A stretch of DNA of 64,000 nt, taken from the IMG/VR virus record IMGVR_UViG_3300023174_000075, positions 1-64,000 of that record. One strand, given 5' to 3'. Source of the DNA: a virus. A model generated the notes under the pieces. That model was given only the letters and a program-made list of their open reading frames with translations, was not told the origin of the DNA and made no database searches. The translations under genes and the position numbers were made by a program. This document shows, in pieces, positions 25,075-33,982 of the stretch (positions within the stretch are counted from its first letter, which is position 1; every line of letters begins with the position of its first letter).

Positions 25075-25686
25075 TTATACAGCTGCTATTTTTTGGGCTA
25101 AAGATATTACCTCAGATGATTTGAATGCGGTTAAGCCACCTTCTAATCCTGCTGCTACAGTACTATGAGCTTGAGCAGCTCCTAATCCACTGGATATAGC
25201 AGCTGCTGCTAGCATAGCGGCATAAACACCATGAGCTGTTTTATATAAAGCTGAATTATGGTCTGTTACTTTTTGACCAGTATATGTTTTAGGGAAAGCT
25301 TTAATTAAGATTTCACCTATAACTTTTAAATAGGTTTCTTCTAATTGATGACCCCATTTTTTAAGAGCATTACCAACTACTGTACCTTGTTTTTTATCTT
25401 TTTGAAATACACCTGATATAGCATTAACACCTTTACCTAATAAACTTATTAAGCCAGGAGCTCCTGCTACTAATCCTAATGCTAATCCCGCTGCTTCTTG
25501 CATTTTACCATCTTGTGGAGATGGTTTAATATTATTTTCACCTGAACGAAGCATAGATAATGCTTGCTTTAAGGCTATTTGAGCATCTTTTTCAGCTACT
25601 GGATCGATTTGTATTTTTTCTGCTTCAGTTATGATGCCAGCTAATTTCTGGAATCGTTTTGCTTCTTGTATTAACATAGTGGACAC
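25075..25686 (-). CDS. Head-cluster protein with targeting-like N-terminus and hydrophobic segments
   Basis: A 203-residue protein beginning MSTMLIQEAKRFQKLAGIIT and then EAE: two possible cut sites, IQE|A (8/9) and ITE|A (21/22). The RFQ-K/Q-LAG block before the second is shared with the 290-residue cargo protein (RFQQLAGLTE|G). The body has hydrophobic Ala/Gly helices (AAGLALGLVAGAPGLISLLG; AMLAAAAISSGLGAAQ) that could insert in membranes. It lies between protease and scaffold and overlaps the protease gene by 16 bases. I infer an internal head protein, perhaps membrane-active on ejection. Confidence 0.6.
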   Translation of the reverse strand: MSTMLIQEAKRFQKLAGIITEAEKIQIDPVAEKDAQIALKQALSMLRSGENNIKPSPQDGKMQEAAGLALGLVAGAPGLISLLGKGVNAISGVFQKDKKQGTVVGNALKKWGHQLEETYLKVIGEILIKAFPKTYTGQKVTDHNSALYKTAHGVYAAMLAAAAISSGLGAAQAHSTVAAGLEGGLTAFKSSEVISLAQKIAAV

Positions 25687-26294
25687 ACGCCTGTTTGTGA
25701 ACAGATTATTTCAGTTATTAATGAATTTACTTTACTATAATCTTTAGTTTTGTATTGCTTACTTTCATTCATTGTACCTAATTTACCAACTGGTTGCATA
25801 TATGCATTTGGTGTACTTGGTACTGATACTAGGTCCCAACATAATAATTCAAAATCATCTTGTACTTCAACTGTCTCTCCTAATTGCTTAACAGAACCCA
25901 TACCACGTGATGATATACCTAATGGTATTCCAGCGCTTACTAATTCCATTGCAATTTTACCTGATGGTGTTTGAAGTAATTCAAGTTGACCCATCAAATC
26001 ATTACCATCCCACCACACTTTTTTTATGTTGTGTGATACGTTTGATAAGTTGATAATTGATGCTTCAGGGTGATCTAATTCACCCATAGCATTATTTTGC
26101 TTAACAGGACCATCAATATATTTTTGCACCTCACGTTCAAGTATTTCGCGAGGATATACACGACCATTACCGTTTTTTACTTCGGCTTCTTGTAACTTAC
26201 CCTGCAATAACATTCTACCGTTAGTAGATTTACCTTCGGTAAGTGTTAATTTAGCAATTCTAAATGGTGTGTGGTCTATTAAAAGTTGTTTCAT
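25671..26294 (-). CDS. 21: Prohead protease (gp21-like)
   Basis: A 207-residue serine protease of the T4 gp21 type (212 residues in T4). The catalytic-type His is in NAMGELDHPE (H75), and the Ser is in GIPLGISSRGMGSV (S128/S129). VWWDGNDLMGQLELL and LCWDLVSVPSTPNA are the flanking signature segments. It cuts scaffold, capsid and internal proteins after (L/I)xE during head maturation. Its own N-terminus holds LTE|G (20/21) and LQE|A (36/37), likely self-processing sites. This gene is the key partner for the many MIKLxxLLxEA proteins in the window. Confidence 0.92.
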   Translation of the reverse strand: MKQLLIDHTPFRIAKLTLTEGKSTNGRMLLQGKLQEAEVKNGNGRVYPREILEREVQKYIDGPVKQNNAMGELDHPEASIINLSNVSHNIKKVWWDGNDLMGQLELLQTPSGKIAMELVSAGIPLGISSRGMGSVKQLGETVEVQDDFELLCWDLVSVPSTPNAYMQPVGKLGTMNESKQYKTKDYSKVNSLITEIICSQTGVCPLC

Positions 26295-26304
26295 TTATAA
26301 TATA

Positions 26305-27510
26305 TTATTCGTTATCTAGTCCTGTACGGCTCATTGGTTCCATTCCATCCATATTTTCAGCTATTTTTTTAATAACTTCTTTAAGTTTATTTAAATCATA
26401 TTGACCTAAATTAGTAGTTGACATTTTATGTTTTGGTTTTAGGAAATAAGCAATTGTTGGTGCTTTATCGTCATGTTCTTCAATATCTTCTTCAACTTCA
26501 AATTGTAATTCTAATTTATTAAATACATCATCTGGTATTGCTTCCCAATAGTTGTATTTTAAAATAGCATCATCTTTACCGTTTTGAATTGTAAATTCGT
26601 CTGAATGTTGTTTCAATAATGGATTAGATTCGATAAATTGCATAGCTAATTTAACAGCTTCGTTTGGTTCTTCACCAGGAAAATTATTTAATTTAACTTC
26701 TTTTACTGCAATTTTTTTCATTTTTTCACCAGTTGCATCCATTTTTTGAACACCACGTGTTGATTTAGCGATAAGTGACATTAATGAAACACCTTTTTCC
26801 ATTTTATTTGTTTCACCACCTTTATCAGAATCTTTTTTTGCTTTTTCCACATCTTTTACGGGTTGCATTCCCATTTTCTTATCAACTACATTACCCATAT
26901 TTTTTTCAAGGTATTGCATTTGATGTGCTTCTGGATTTGTTGATTTTCCACCTATATATTCTGGTTCATATCCTTCAACACCAGACATATCCCAAGATGT
27001 ATAGTAAAGTGGGTTTTTCTTTAATTTTTTAATTACTATCTTAGTAGCTTCATTTTTAGTTAATTCAGGATTACATTGCATTTCCCAATCAATACCTTGT
27101 GTTACTTCATGCCCATTTAAATTATCAACTTCTTTGAATTGATCATACATTGCTTTTCCGTTAGCGTTTGTCCATTTACCTTTTTCGTCTTTAGCTTCAT
27201 TTAATGATTCAGCTTCAGAGTAAAGTTTATTAGCGATATCATTAGCGGCTTGAGGACTTAATCCCATATCTTCTAATTTGTCCACAGCAGCTTCATAGCT
27301 TCCTGCAGCTAATGCAATTTCTTCGGCAGCATCTGGGTCTAGCATTTCTGTTAATATACCTTTATTTTTAAGGATTTTAACTGAGTCTTCAAATGAAGAT
27401 AAATTAGTAATGTATTGAGGTAAGGTCATACGTAAATTACGCATAAAATTAGCTTGCGTCATGTTACCTTCACGTAAATCGATGTACTGTTGTTTAATAC
27501 TTTTTAACAT
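26305..27510 (-). CDS. Head-cluster protein of unknown function
   Basis: A 401-residue hydrophilic protein with many Lys/Glu residues. The N-terminus is MLKSIKQQYIDLREGNMTQ, with LRE|G at residues 13/14. A second possible site, ILTE|M, lies near residue 54. The central part (GPL-poor, NPEAHQMQYLEKNMGNVVDK) and the end (AYFLKPKHKMSTTNL) show no catalytic motif. It sits between the homing endonuclease gene and the protease gene, where T4 has core genes 67 and 68, so a prohead core role is plausible. No family recognised. Confidence 0.5.
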   Translation of the reverse strand: MLKSIKQQYIDLREGNMTQANFMRNLRMTLPQYITNLSSFEDSVKILKNKGILTEMLDPDAAEEIALAAGSYEAAVDKLEDMGLSPQAANDIANKLYSEAESLNEAKDEKGKWTNANGKAMYDQFKEVDNLNGHEVTQGIDWEMQCNPELTKNEATKIVIKKLKKNPLYYTSWDMSGVEGYEPEYIGGKSTNPEAHQMQYLEKNMGNVVDKKMGMQPVKDVEKAKKDSDKGGETNKMEKGVSLMSLIAKSTRGVQKMDATGEKMKKIAVKEVKLNNFPGEEPNEAVKLAMQFIESNPLLKQHSDEFTIQNGKDDAILKYNYWEAIPDDVFNKLELQFEVEEDIEEHDDKAPTIAYFLKPKHKMSTTNLGQYDLNKLKEVIKKIAENMDGMEPMSRTGLDNE

Positions 27511-27511
27511 A

Positions 27512-28039
27512 TTATGTAGTTGTTTTATATTTCCATTTAAATCCGCCTGATTTTTTAATTTTATTTAATGCACAAGTACTAATATTAGTTATACCTGTTT
27601 GTCGTTGTGCTTCAGACACAGATGGGTATGTCTGGATATAATTATTATTTAGATCAAATTGATGTACAGGCTTTGATGTGTATCCTCCAACACTCCAATT
27701 ATTTTTTCCTAACATTGATTTACTAATTTTTTGTTTAGTTATATCAGATTTAGGGAAATGGTATTTATTAGAAGGACATCCAACACCTTTTTTACTCATA
27801 TTATAAAATAATGGATTTTCATATGCATTAAAATATTCAATCCAATATTCTTCCATTTCTTGTTTAAACTCTTCAGGTCCTTCCCACAATGTAACTCGTT
27901 CAAAATTTTCTTTATTATGTTTTTTAACTGCTATTTTTAATCTAAATCCACTTCCTAAATAATTAGGATTATTAGCACTATGACTTCCTATATATTTTTT
28001 ACCATTAATTTTATTATGTGTGCAATATACTATAGCCAT
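27512..28039 (-). CDS. GIY-YIG homing endonuclease with NUMOD domains
   Basis: A 175-residue free-standing homing endonuclease. The GIY-YIG core is VYCTHNKINGKKYIGSH (residues 4-20), with R33 and the E60-containing region behind it. A NUMOD3-like motif (ITKQKISKSMLGKNNW) follows, then a NUMOD1-like DNA-recognition end (KPVHQFDLNNNYIQTYPSVS). Such genes cut related genomes lacking the insertion and spread by repair. It is inserted between the 43-residue gene and the 401-residue gene in the head cluster, with only 1 base to the next start. It looks intact. Confidence 0.88.
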   Translation of the reverse strand: MAIVYCTHNKINGKKYIGSHSANNPNYLGSGFRLKIAVKKHNKENFERVTLWEGPEEFKQEMEEYWIEYFNAYENPLFYNMSKKGVGCPSNKYHFPKSDITKQKISKSMLGKNNWSVGGYTSKPVHQFDLNNNYIQTYPSVSEAQRQTGITNISTCALNKIKKSGGFKWKYKTTT

Positions 28040-28048
28040 TTTGTTAAA

Positions 28049-28180
28049 TTAAGCTCTTCCTTGACCAACGTATTTTTTTGGTCTTGGAGTATGTTTGTTA
28101 AATGACTTTTTTGCTGCACCTTTTTTACGAGCACCGAATGTTAATTTTTTAACGTCGCTTGTTCCTTTTGCCTTTGCCAT
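28049..28180 (-). CDS. Very small basic protein in the head cluster
   Basis: A 43-codon frame beginning MAKAKGTSDVKKLTFGARKK and ending KKYVGQGRA, with about a third Lys/Arg. It fills the gap between the 220-residue gene and the homing endonuclease, with 3 bases to the upstream stop. Its position matches the small core genes between portal and protease in T4 (67, 68), although T4 gp67 is acidic. A DNA-binding or core role is inferred from charge and context. Confidence 0.6.
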   Translation of the reverse strand: MAKAKGTSDVKKLTFGARKKGAAKKSFNKHTPRPKKYVGQGRA

Positions 28181-28183
28181 TTA

Positions 28184-28846
28184 CTAATGTAAATTTTTTA
28201 TTTTATTATTTAATTGATTTACCATTTCTGATATGGTTGCTATATTGCTTTCTGTTTTCTTCCAGTATTTTAATCCTTCTTCACCTTCACTTAATTCTTG
28301 TTTCATACGAGATGTATATTCAACAATACGATCAATTTCAGATAATTTACGTTTTACTTCACGAATTGCTTTATGTAGTTGTTCGTTTTTAGTACGGAAT
28401 TTAACTTCGTTTTTAAATTTATGATATGTTACTTCATTAATCAATTCTTCTTTTACGATGTTTATTATGGATTCATTCATACTTTCTTTTTTATAATAAT
28501 CGTCTCCTTTTATACCACCACCTGTATATCCGCTTGGTGCTGTATAGTCACTTGGTGCCCCTTGGTATGATGCTTTATCGTAATTACTTTCGTTATATAT
28601 TTTATTTCTTTTTTTCTTATTGCTCCAAAGTGATTTATAATCTTTTACTTTAGAATCACCTGGCATTGTAGTTTCACCTTTAGTAACAGTAAAGCCTTGC
28701 TTTTTAGCTGTTTTTGTAGCTGCATTTTCTCCTTGTCCCCTACGAGAAAAAGCCATTGGACTTAGATAACCACCAGCATCACCAGATGCTGATTCTTCAT
28801 CTAGTATTTCGCGTGTAAGTGATTTTATATATTCTTTTAAAGTCAT
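28184..28846 (-). CDS. Head-cluster protein of unknown function
   Basis: A 220-residue protein beginning MTLKEYIKSLTREILDEESA, with a LDE|E site near residue 17 and an amphipathic start like the cargo proteins. A Gly/Ser-rich motif follows (SGDAGGYLSPMAFSRRGQGE), then a Lys-rich linker, and the last 100 residues form a long charged coiled coil (INEVTYHKFKNEVKFRTKNE; MKQELSEGEEGLKYWKK). It overlaps the preceding gene by 1 base. A prohead core or gp68-like role is plausible from position; no family named. Confidence 0.5.
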   Translation of the reverse strand: MTLKEYIKSLTREILDEESASGDAGGYLSPMAFSRRGQGENAATKTAKKQGFTVTKGETTMPGDSKVKDYKSLWSNKKKRNKIYNESNYDKASYQGAPSDYTAPSGYTGGGIKGDDYYKKESMNESIINIVKEELINEVTYHKFKNEVKFRTKNEQLHKAIREVKRKLSEIDRIVEYTSRMKQELSEGEEGLKYWKKTESNIATISEMVNQLNNKIKNLH

Positions 28847-29700
28847 TACTTTACCGATTTTAATTCAGCTATTAATTGGTGAAATTGGAGTAAAGCCATG
28901 ATATTATCATCTTTTACATTTTGATTTTTATCAAGTGGCTTTAATATATTTACTACTTCATTTATTTTAATCTGAGTAGTTTTATCTGTTACTGTTGTAT
29001 TCATTTTATTTAGTTCTGCTCTAATAGCAGCAAAATGATTATTAACAAATTCACGTAATTTAACAGTATTAGATATATTGTTGATATATTCTTTTAATAC
29101 AGATTTTTGAGCATTAGACATATTATTGTATTTGCTATTAAATCTTTCAAGTAATGTCTTATATACCAAAATACGTGTGCCTTTATCCATAGAAAGATAT
29201 TCTTCCATTACACGGTCTGTAACTTCATCTTTATTAACTTCTTTACGAGTAATATGTTCAAGTAAATTTACTTTATTTTCAATAACTTGAGATGGTTCAA
29301 TAAATTCTAATGAATTGTGTGCTTCAATTAAGTTAAAAGCAGCAGCATATTGTGAATAATTGTTGATTTTAGATTTAAAAAATTCTTCTAAATCATAAGA
29401 TTCACGAATATCTTTAATAATGTTGTACTTTTCTTTACGTAATGCAGAACGATTTAAGCGTGAAGATATTTCAAGAGTAGCATTAATTAATGATTCAGCT
29501 TTACCTTCAGTTAGTGCTTTTGAGCTAACTAAAGCCTGATATAATTTATGTTCCTTAGCCAATTCTGACTTAGAAAAATATTTTCTAATTAAATTAATAG
29601 CTGCAGAGTCTTTGCCAGATACAGTATCTGATGCGACTTGTCTTACTAGTAATTCAAATAGTATACCAGTATTTTTAAATTTGCTATGTTTTATTTTCAT
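28846..29700 (-). CDS. Helical protein next to the portal gene
   Basis: A 284-residue all-helical protein beginning MKIKHSKFKNTGILFELLVR, with LIRKYFSKSELAKEHKLYQA and several Lys/Asn-rich helices. T4-like phages of aquatic hosts often carry a gene of this type between portal and protease; I know no function for it. No protease tag is present in its first 20 residues. It overlaps the next gene by 1 base and has its own junction motif upstream. Confidence 0.55.
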   Translation of the reverse strand: MKIKHSKFKNTGILFELLVRQVASDTVSGKDSAAINLIRKYFSKSELAKEHKLYQALVSSKALTEGKAESLINATLEISSRLNRSALRKEKYNIIKDIRESYDLEEFFKSKINNYSQYAAAFNLIEAHNSLEFIEPSQVIENKVNLLEHITRKEVNKDEVTDRVMEEYLSMDKGTRILVYKTLLERFNSKYNNMSNAQKSVLKEYINNISNTVKLREFVNNHFAAIRAELNKMNTTVTDKTTQIKINEVVNILKPLDKNQNVKDDNIMALLQFHQLIAELKSVK

Positions 29701-29721
29701 ATAAGTTAGTATGCACTACCA

Positions 29722-29729
29722 ATAAATAT
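29722..29729 (-). promoter_or_regulatory. ATATTTAT junction motif
   Basis: The coding strand reads CTACATATTTATTGGTAG about 21 bases before the 284-residue gene, after the portal stop. Confidence 0.42.
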
Positions 29730-29736
29730 GTAGTTA

Positions 29737-31626
29737 TTATATGTCCTTAATATTTTTTTCATCTAATAGTGAAGATTCCTGTTTAGTTTCAAACACCATT
29801 TGTTTATCGGCTCTAGGTATAGCTTTTAACATATCTCTATATTTTAAAGATTCAGCTAATGCTAAAGCACCATAGCTTTTTGGTGTACCACTTCCTTCAT
29901 CAGGTATATTTGCAGTATACAATGTAGCATTTTCTTCTCTACCTAATCTATCTTTACCTAATGGGTCTTTTTGTGTATTAATCATAGATGATTTTTCTTC
30001 AGGACGACCAACAGGACGTTTTTCATCATATCCTGGAGGGACAGGTCCATCTACATTCATACCTGCTCTACCTTTACCATATAATGAAGCTAAATCATGT
30101 GGTGTTCCGTATGATTGACCTGATTTAGATGGGTCGTTACCTTCATTCTCAATTTGTGAGAAGCGGAATGTACGTTTCATATCTTCAGCTATTAAATCAC
30201 GATATTCATCATATTGATCTTCACTGAATTGGAATACATTATCGTAAATCCAATCTGATGGGACTAATTTGCTGTCTATCATGTCTTTAGCTAATGCAAT
30301 CTTTTCCTTCCATAGTGCTACTTTTTCTTGTTCGTAGATTACTGATGGTGTCGATAAAGTTAATTCAAAATTATTTAGAGAAGCACCATCAAATCCTTGT
30401 GTATATAGATGTACTAATGCAATTTTATATAATTCAGATAATATTATACGTTGAATACGTTCTACTGTACGAGCGAAACGAATATCTTCAGCAGCTAATG
30501 TAGCTTTACCAGTCAAGTCTTTTTCAAATCCGAAAAAGGCTTTAGGTACCTTAAGAGCAGCTAACATTTCATCACGTAAAAAGTTTACGTCTTCAATTGC
30601 ATTATATTCTAGACCTTTAATTGTATCAATCTTAGTATTACTATTAGTACCACGCTGAGGGATATAAAAATCTTCCAATACATTCATTTGATTATAACGT
30701 AAGTTATATTCGCCTGTATTATGATCCATGAATGGAGTTTTCTTCATTTTATTTTTCAAACGCTCCATGTATCCATCAACTTCATTTGGAGGTAAATTAC
30801 CAATATCAACATAAAATACACGTTTTTCCGGGGCACGTGTTATACGATGGAGCAACATTGCATCCTTCATCAATACATATTGTTTGTATGTCTTACGAGC
30901 TGGTTCTATATATGCTCTACCATAAGGGAGGTAATTAGCATCAGTTAATAGCCTAAAGTGAGCTATTTCGTAGTTTTCAAATTTAATTTTACCATCTCTA
31001 TCTTTAGCACGTGAATTGATACCACCAGCTGCAATAACCATTGGATCAATCTTAAAGCAAACATAAGATGGATTTTGTGGATCCATACCTTCTTCACGAA
31101 CCATATCATAGACCGATAATGGTGTTACACTATATACACCAAATTTTTCAGCTATTTCAAGATGTAAATAAAAATCACCATACTTACACATATTTCTAAC
31201 CCACATCCATAAGTTAAATTCTACATTTAATACATCGTAAAATAAATTATAAAGTATACGTTGAATATTTTCGTCTGCTGATCTAATTTGTAATACTTCG
31301 TTTGCTTCATTCTTTAGAGTAGCTTCATCTGCTACAATATCAAGTGCAGAAGCAATAATTGATTCAGTATCCATTGCTTCATAGTCAGTGTATAACTGAA
31401 TACGAAGTGTTTGGTAATTCATTGTTGGATTGTATGGCATATTAGCGCCATAGCGATGAAGTTTAGTAAATCTATCTATAAGAGCATTGGTTTTTACATT
31501 ACCATATGCTTGTATTCTATCAACGTCTGTAACCTTCAATTGATTACCGCCTATGTTTCTGATTACTACATCAGTTCCAAATAAACGTTTCAGTCTACTA
31601 AATAAGCCTGTATTTTGTTCAGCCAT
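29737..31626 (-). CDS. 20: Portal protein (gp20-like)
   Basis: A 629-residue T4-type portal (T4 gp20 is 524). Segments that show it: NTGLFSRLKRLFGTDVVIRN at the start, AMDTESIIASALDIVADEAT near residue 85, MWVRNMCKYGDFYLHLEI near 140, and APEKRVFYVDIGNLPPNEVD in the clip/stem area, followed by RFARTVERIQRIILSELYKI in the crown. Twelve copies form the channel at the DNA-entry vertex and nucleate prohead assembly. The extra C-terminal residues (Gly/Pro-rich, about 500-629) are a lineage-specific extension. It lies right after the terminase gene. Confidence 0.93.
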   Translation of the reverse strand: MAEQNTGLFSRLKRLFGTDVVIRNIGGNQLKVTDVDRIQAYGNVKTNALIDRFTKLHRYGANMPYNPTMNYQTLRIQLYTDYEAMDTESIIASALDIVADEATLKNEANEVLQIRSADENIQRILYNLFYDVLNVEFNLWMWVRNMCKYGDFYLHLEIAEKFGVYSVTPLSVYDMVREEGMDPQNPSYVCFKIDPMVIAAGGINSRAKDRDGKIKFENYEIAHFRLLTDANYLPYGRAYIEPARKTYKQYVLMKDAMLLHRITRAPEKRVFYVDIGNLPPNEVDGYMERLKNKMKKTPFMDHNTGEYNLRYNQMNVLEDFYIPQRGTNSNTKIDTIKGLEYNAIEDVNFLRDEMLAALKVPKAFFGFEKDLTGKATLAAEDIRFARTVERIQRIILSELYKIALVHLYTQGFDGASLNNFELTLSTPSVIYEQEKVALWKEKIALAKDMIDSKLVPSDWIYDNVFQFSEDQYDEYRDLIAEDMKRTFRFSQIENEGNDPSKSGQSYGTPHDLASLYGKGRAGMNVDGPVPPGYDEKRPVGRPEEKSSMINTQKDPLGKDRLGREENATLYTANIPDEGSGTPKSYGALALAESLKYRDMLKAIPRADKQMVFETKQESSLLDEKNIKDI

Positions 31627-31645
31627 TTTTTATTTTATTATATCA

Positions 31646-31653
31646 ATAAATAT
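31646..31653 (-). promoter_or_regulatory. ATATTTAT junction motif before the portal gene
   Basis: The coding strand reads AAATATTTATTGATAT about 19 bases before the portal ATG, after the terminase stop. Confidence 0.42.
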
Positions 31654-31660
31654 TTATCAT

Positions 31661-33253
31661 TTATAGCATCCACGTAATATCTTCGGTACCGTATGGAGTT
31701 TCTATTTGGTATGGATTAGCCATACCACTAGGTAATGAGGGTGCATTATATCTATTTAAAGTACTAGACATACCATCAATAGCTTTACGGGTAATATCCA
31801 TACCTTGTTGAGCAAATTTAATACCAGTATCTCTAGTAAATAATCCAATACCTAATGCCATTACCAAATCATCATTATATCCATTCTGTGCTTGTGCTTT
31901 ACCATGTTGCCAAATAAACACACGTAATTCTTCTAATAAGCGTTTAGAACGAAAGACGAAATGTCTATCTCGAATGTACGACTCCATCTTTGATATAACA
32001 AGTGGTCTTGTTTTTTGGGATGTTGTAAATCCAGGTATTGTTTGTTCATTATCAATTTTAGCCATCCATTTATCAATATTCATTTCACCATAAGCGCGTG
32101 GAGAATAATATAGATTTTGATAACCTTTCTCGATGATGGTATTAATAACATCCCAACCGATATTAGCGTTTTCAGGGACTAATAAAGCGTTGTTATACTC
32201 AGTTGCAACAGAGACTAGCATATGACCAAATTCTCGTGTACCTATTTGAGATTTATATTCTGCAACTTGTTCGCAACTTTCGACATCAATAACGTGAAAC
32301 GCCGAGTAATCACTACCATCACCTCGAGCAACGTCAGCACTAATGATATAATTACGGCTATAGTCAGGATAATTCCAAATCCAAAAATCACCCCCCATAA
32401 ACCTACGTTCAACAGGTTCTTGTATGTATGTTTGTTCATAAAATGATAAATTATCGGGTTCAATAACAGAATTACCTGATCCTAAAAAGTCACAATCATA
32501 TTCTTGGGCAAATTCACGTGGTGACATATTTGCACGTTCACGATCTTCCCATCCTGCATCTATTGGTGCTACTCTATCTGGGTGTAAATTCCATTTTAGT
32601 TCTATTGCTTTAAAATCATTTTTACCAATTTGAGCCTCAGTATACATTTTATGGAACCAATTACCAATACCATTTGGAGATGATAAGGCAATAATTCCTC
32701 CACCCGTAGCAATTGTTGGTTTAATACTCGTGTATATTTTATCAATACCTTCAATAAACGCAGCCTCATCTATTAACAATAAAGATACAGCGTAAGATCT
32801 ACCTGCATCTGATGCAGCTGATGTAGCTACAATCTGAGAGTTATTAGCTAGTTTGAGTGAGAGTTTATTATCTGATATTGGTTTTTGATTACCCCGTAAC
32901 CAGGCTGGTAGGTTATTGTACATGAATTGTACTTTCTCAACCATACCTTTAGCGGTTTCTTGTTTTGTTGCTATACACAATACAGTTTTATCTTTGTTAA
33001 ATAACATTGTCCATAATGCGTATCCTGCTACTAGAGTAGAGATACCTAACTGGCGTGATTTATTTACAATGGAAAAACGATTTTGTCTAAATGCCCCTAA
33101 TGTATCTTCCTGAAATGGATATAGATGAAATAATACTCTACCTTTAACTGGGTGAGTAATATAACAATATTTGCGAAAAAAGTGTACGGGATCCATTGCA
33201 CACTTTATATATTCTTGTTTTATTATATCTTTGATGTTAGCTTGTTCAGCCAT
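31661..33253 (-). CDS. 17: Terminase large subunit (gp17-like)
   Basis: A 530-residue packaging motor (T4 gp17 is 610). The ATPase has a deviant Walker A, NKSRQLGIST (residues 64-73), with Lys at the front instead of before the Thr, as in many terminases. Walker B is LLLIDEAAFI (158-167). The coupling segment is IIALSSPNGIGNWFHKMY (about 187-204). The nuclease domain starts ISADVARGDGSDYSAF. The C-terminus ends PYGTEDITWML. It cuts concatemeric DNA and drives it through the portal. A terminator and junction motif precede it, so it heads its own transcript. I found no obvious small terminase in the window. Confidence 0.94.
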   Translation of the reverse strand: MAEQANIKDIIKQEYIKCAMDPVHFFRKYCYITHPVKGRVLFHLYPFQEDTLGAFRQNRFSIVNKSRQLGISTLVAGYALWTMLFNKDKTVLCIATKQETAKGMVEKVQFMYNNLPAWLRGNQKPISDNKLSLKLANNSQIVATSAASDAGRSYAVSLLLIDEAAFIEGIDKIYTSIKPTIATGGGIIALSSPNGIGNWFHKMYTEAQIGKNDFKAIELKWNLHPDRVAPIDAGWEDRERANMSPREFAQEYDCDFLGSGNSVIEPDNLSFYEQTYIQEPVERRFMGGDFWIWNYPDYSRNYIISADVARGDGSDYSAFHVIDVESCEQVAEYKSQIGTREFGHMLVSVATEYNNALLVPENANIGWDVINTIIEKGYQNLYYSPRAYGEMNIDKWMAKIDNEQTIPGFTTSQKTRPLVISKMESYIRDRHFVFRSKRLLEELRVFIWQHGKAQAQNGYNDDLVMALGIGLFTRDTGIKFAQQGMDITRKAIDGMSSTLNRYNAPSLPSGMANPYQIETPYGTEDITWML

Positions 33254-33274
33254 ATTATATACTATTAGTTGTAT

Positions 33275-33282
33275 ATAAATAT
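33275..33282 (-). promoter_or_regulatory. ATATTTAT junction motif before the terminase gene
   Basis: The coding strand reads TTTTTTATATATTTATATAC, directly after the T-tract of the terminator and about 21 bases before the terminase ATG. Confidence 0.5.
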
Positions 33283-33284
33283 AT

Positions 33285-33315
33285 AAAAAAGCCCTAACCT
33301 TACGGGATTAGAGCT
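33285..33315 (-). terminator. Rho-independent terminator upstream of the terminase gene
   Basis: On the minus strand the stem AGCTCTAA / TTAGGGCT (one T-G pair) has a 10-base loop and is followed by TTTTT. It closes the transcript of the 70-residue gene. Confidence 0.75.
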
Positions 33316-33365
33316 TGCACCTATGGTCTAGATAGGCAGTCCTAGGTAGCAGGACGATTATTTTA

Positions 33366-33578
33366 TTACTGCATTCCTAATTGTTGACGAATCCATCCTG
33401 CAGCAGTTTCTACTAATTCATCTATATTTGTAGAATGAGGATGTTCATTAATTGCTGTTTGAGCTGCATCATCAGATATGTCAGATAGAGTACGTGGGTT
33501 GCCAGATTCTTGTAATAAGAATACCATAAGTACATTAAACTTATCTGATAGGAATTTTAATTTAATTTGATCTTTCAT
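33366..33578 (-). CDS. Small helical protein of unknown function
   Basis: A 70-residue protein, MKDQIKLKFLSDKFNVLMVF, with an acidic middle (DISDDAAQTAINEHPHSTN) and the end AAGWIRQQLGMQ. No membrane segment long enough and no motif recognised. It precedes the terminase gene, where a small terminase might be expected, but it is far shorter than T4 gp16 (164 residues) and shows no DNA-binding helix-turn-helix that I can identify. Confidence 0.5.
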   Translation of the reverse strand: MKDQIKLKFLSDKFNVLMVFLLQESGNPRTLSDISDDAAQTAINEHPHSTNIDELVETAAGWIRQQLGMQ

Positions 33579-33589
33579 TTTTTTATTTT

Positions 33590-33982
33590 TTATTTTTTAA
33601 TATAGATATAAGTTATAAACCCAGTAAATAAAATTGATATTATTCTAGTGAATGTTAATTTTGCTTTTAGCTTTTTATTTTCTTTACGCAAATCATCAAC
33701 CCACATTCCTTGTACTTTAAATTTAGATTGTTCATTTTGAATACGCTCTTCATACATAATACCTTTATCAACATAGTTTGATATAATATTATCTTTTAAT
33801 ATAACTTTATCTTTAGTTAATATAAGTTGCTCTTTAGTTAGTTCATGTACTGCTTTAATACTATCACATGTTGCTAAATCTTTAGCAATTTGACGAGCAG
33901 CCGGTACTGGTATTTTAATTGTATCTTGTGATTTAGCTACTAGGGGTAGTATAAATGCTAGTATAATTAATAGTTGTTTCAT
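33590..33982 (-). CDS. Secreted coiled-coil protein with C-terminal membrane helix (possible spanin component)
   Basis: A 130-residue protein with a signal peptide (MKQLLIILAFILPLVAKSQD, likely cut near SQ). A charged coiled coil (LTKEQLILTKDKVILKDN; NEQSKFKVQGMWVDDLRKEN) and a C-terminal hydrophobic segment (IISILFTGFITYIYIKK) follow. It overlaps by 1 base a gene for a membrane-anchored coiled-coil protein. A pair of coiled-coil envelope proteins in tandem is the usual look of phage spanins, which fuse inner and outer membranes at lysis. There is no lipobox Cys, so the o-spanin role is not proven. Confidence 0.5.
   Translation of the reverse strand: MKQLLIILAFILPLVAKSQDTIKIPVPAARQIAKDLATCDSIKAVHELTKEQLILTKDKVILKDNIISNYVDKGIMYEERIQNEQSKFKVQGMWVDDLRKENKKLKAKLTFTRIISILFTGFITYIYIKK

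Noticed and set aside
33366-33578. Small terminase subunit (gp16)
   Set aside because: The position fits, but 70 residues without an identifiable DNA-binding motif are not enough to claim it.
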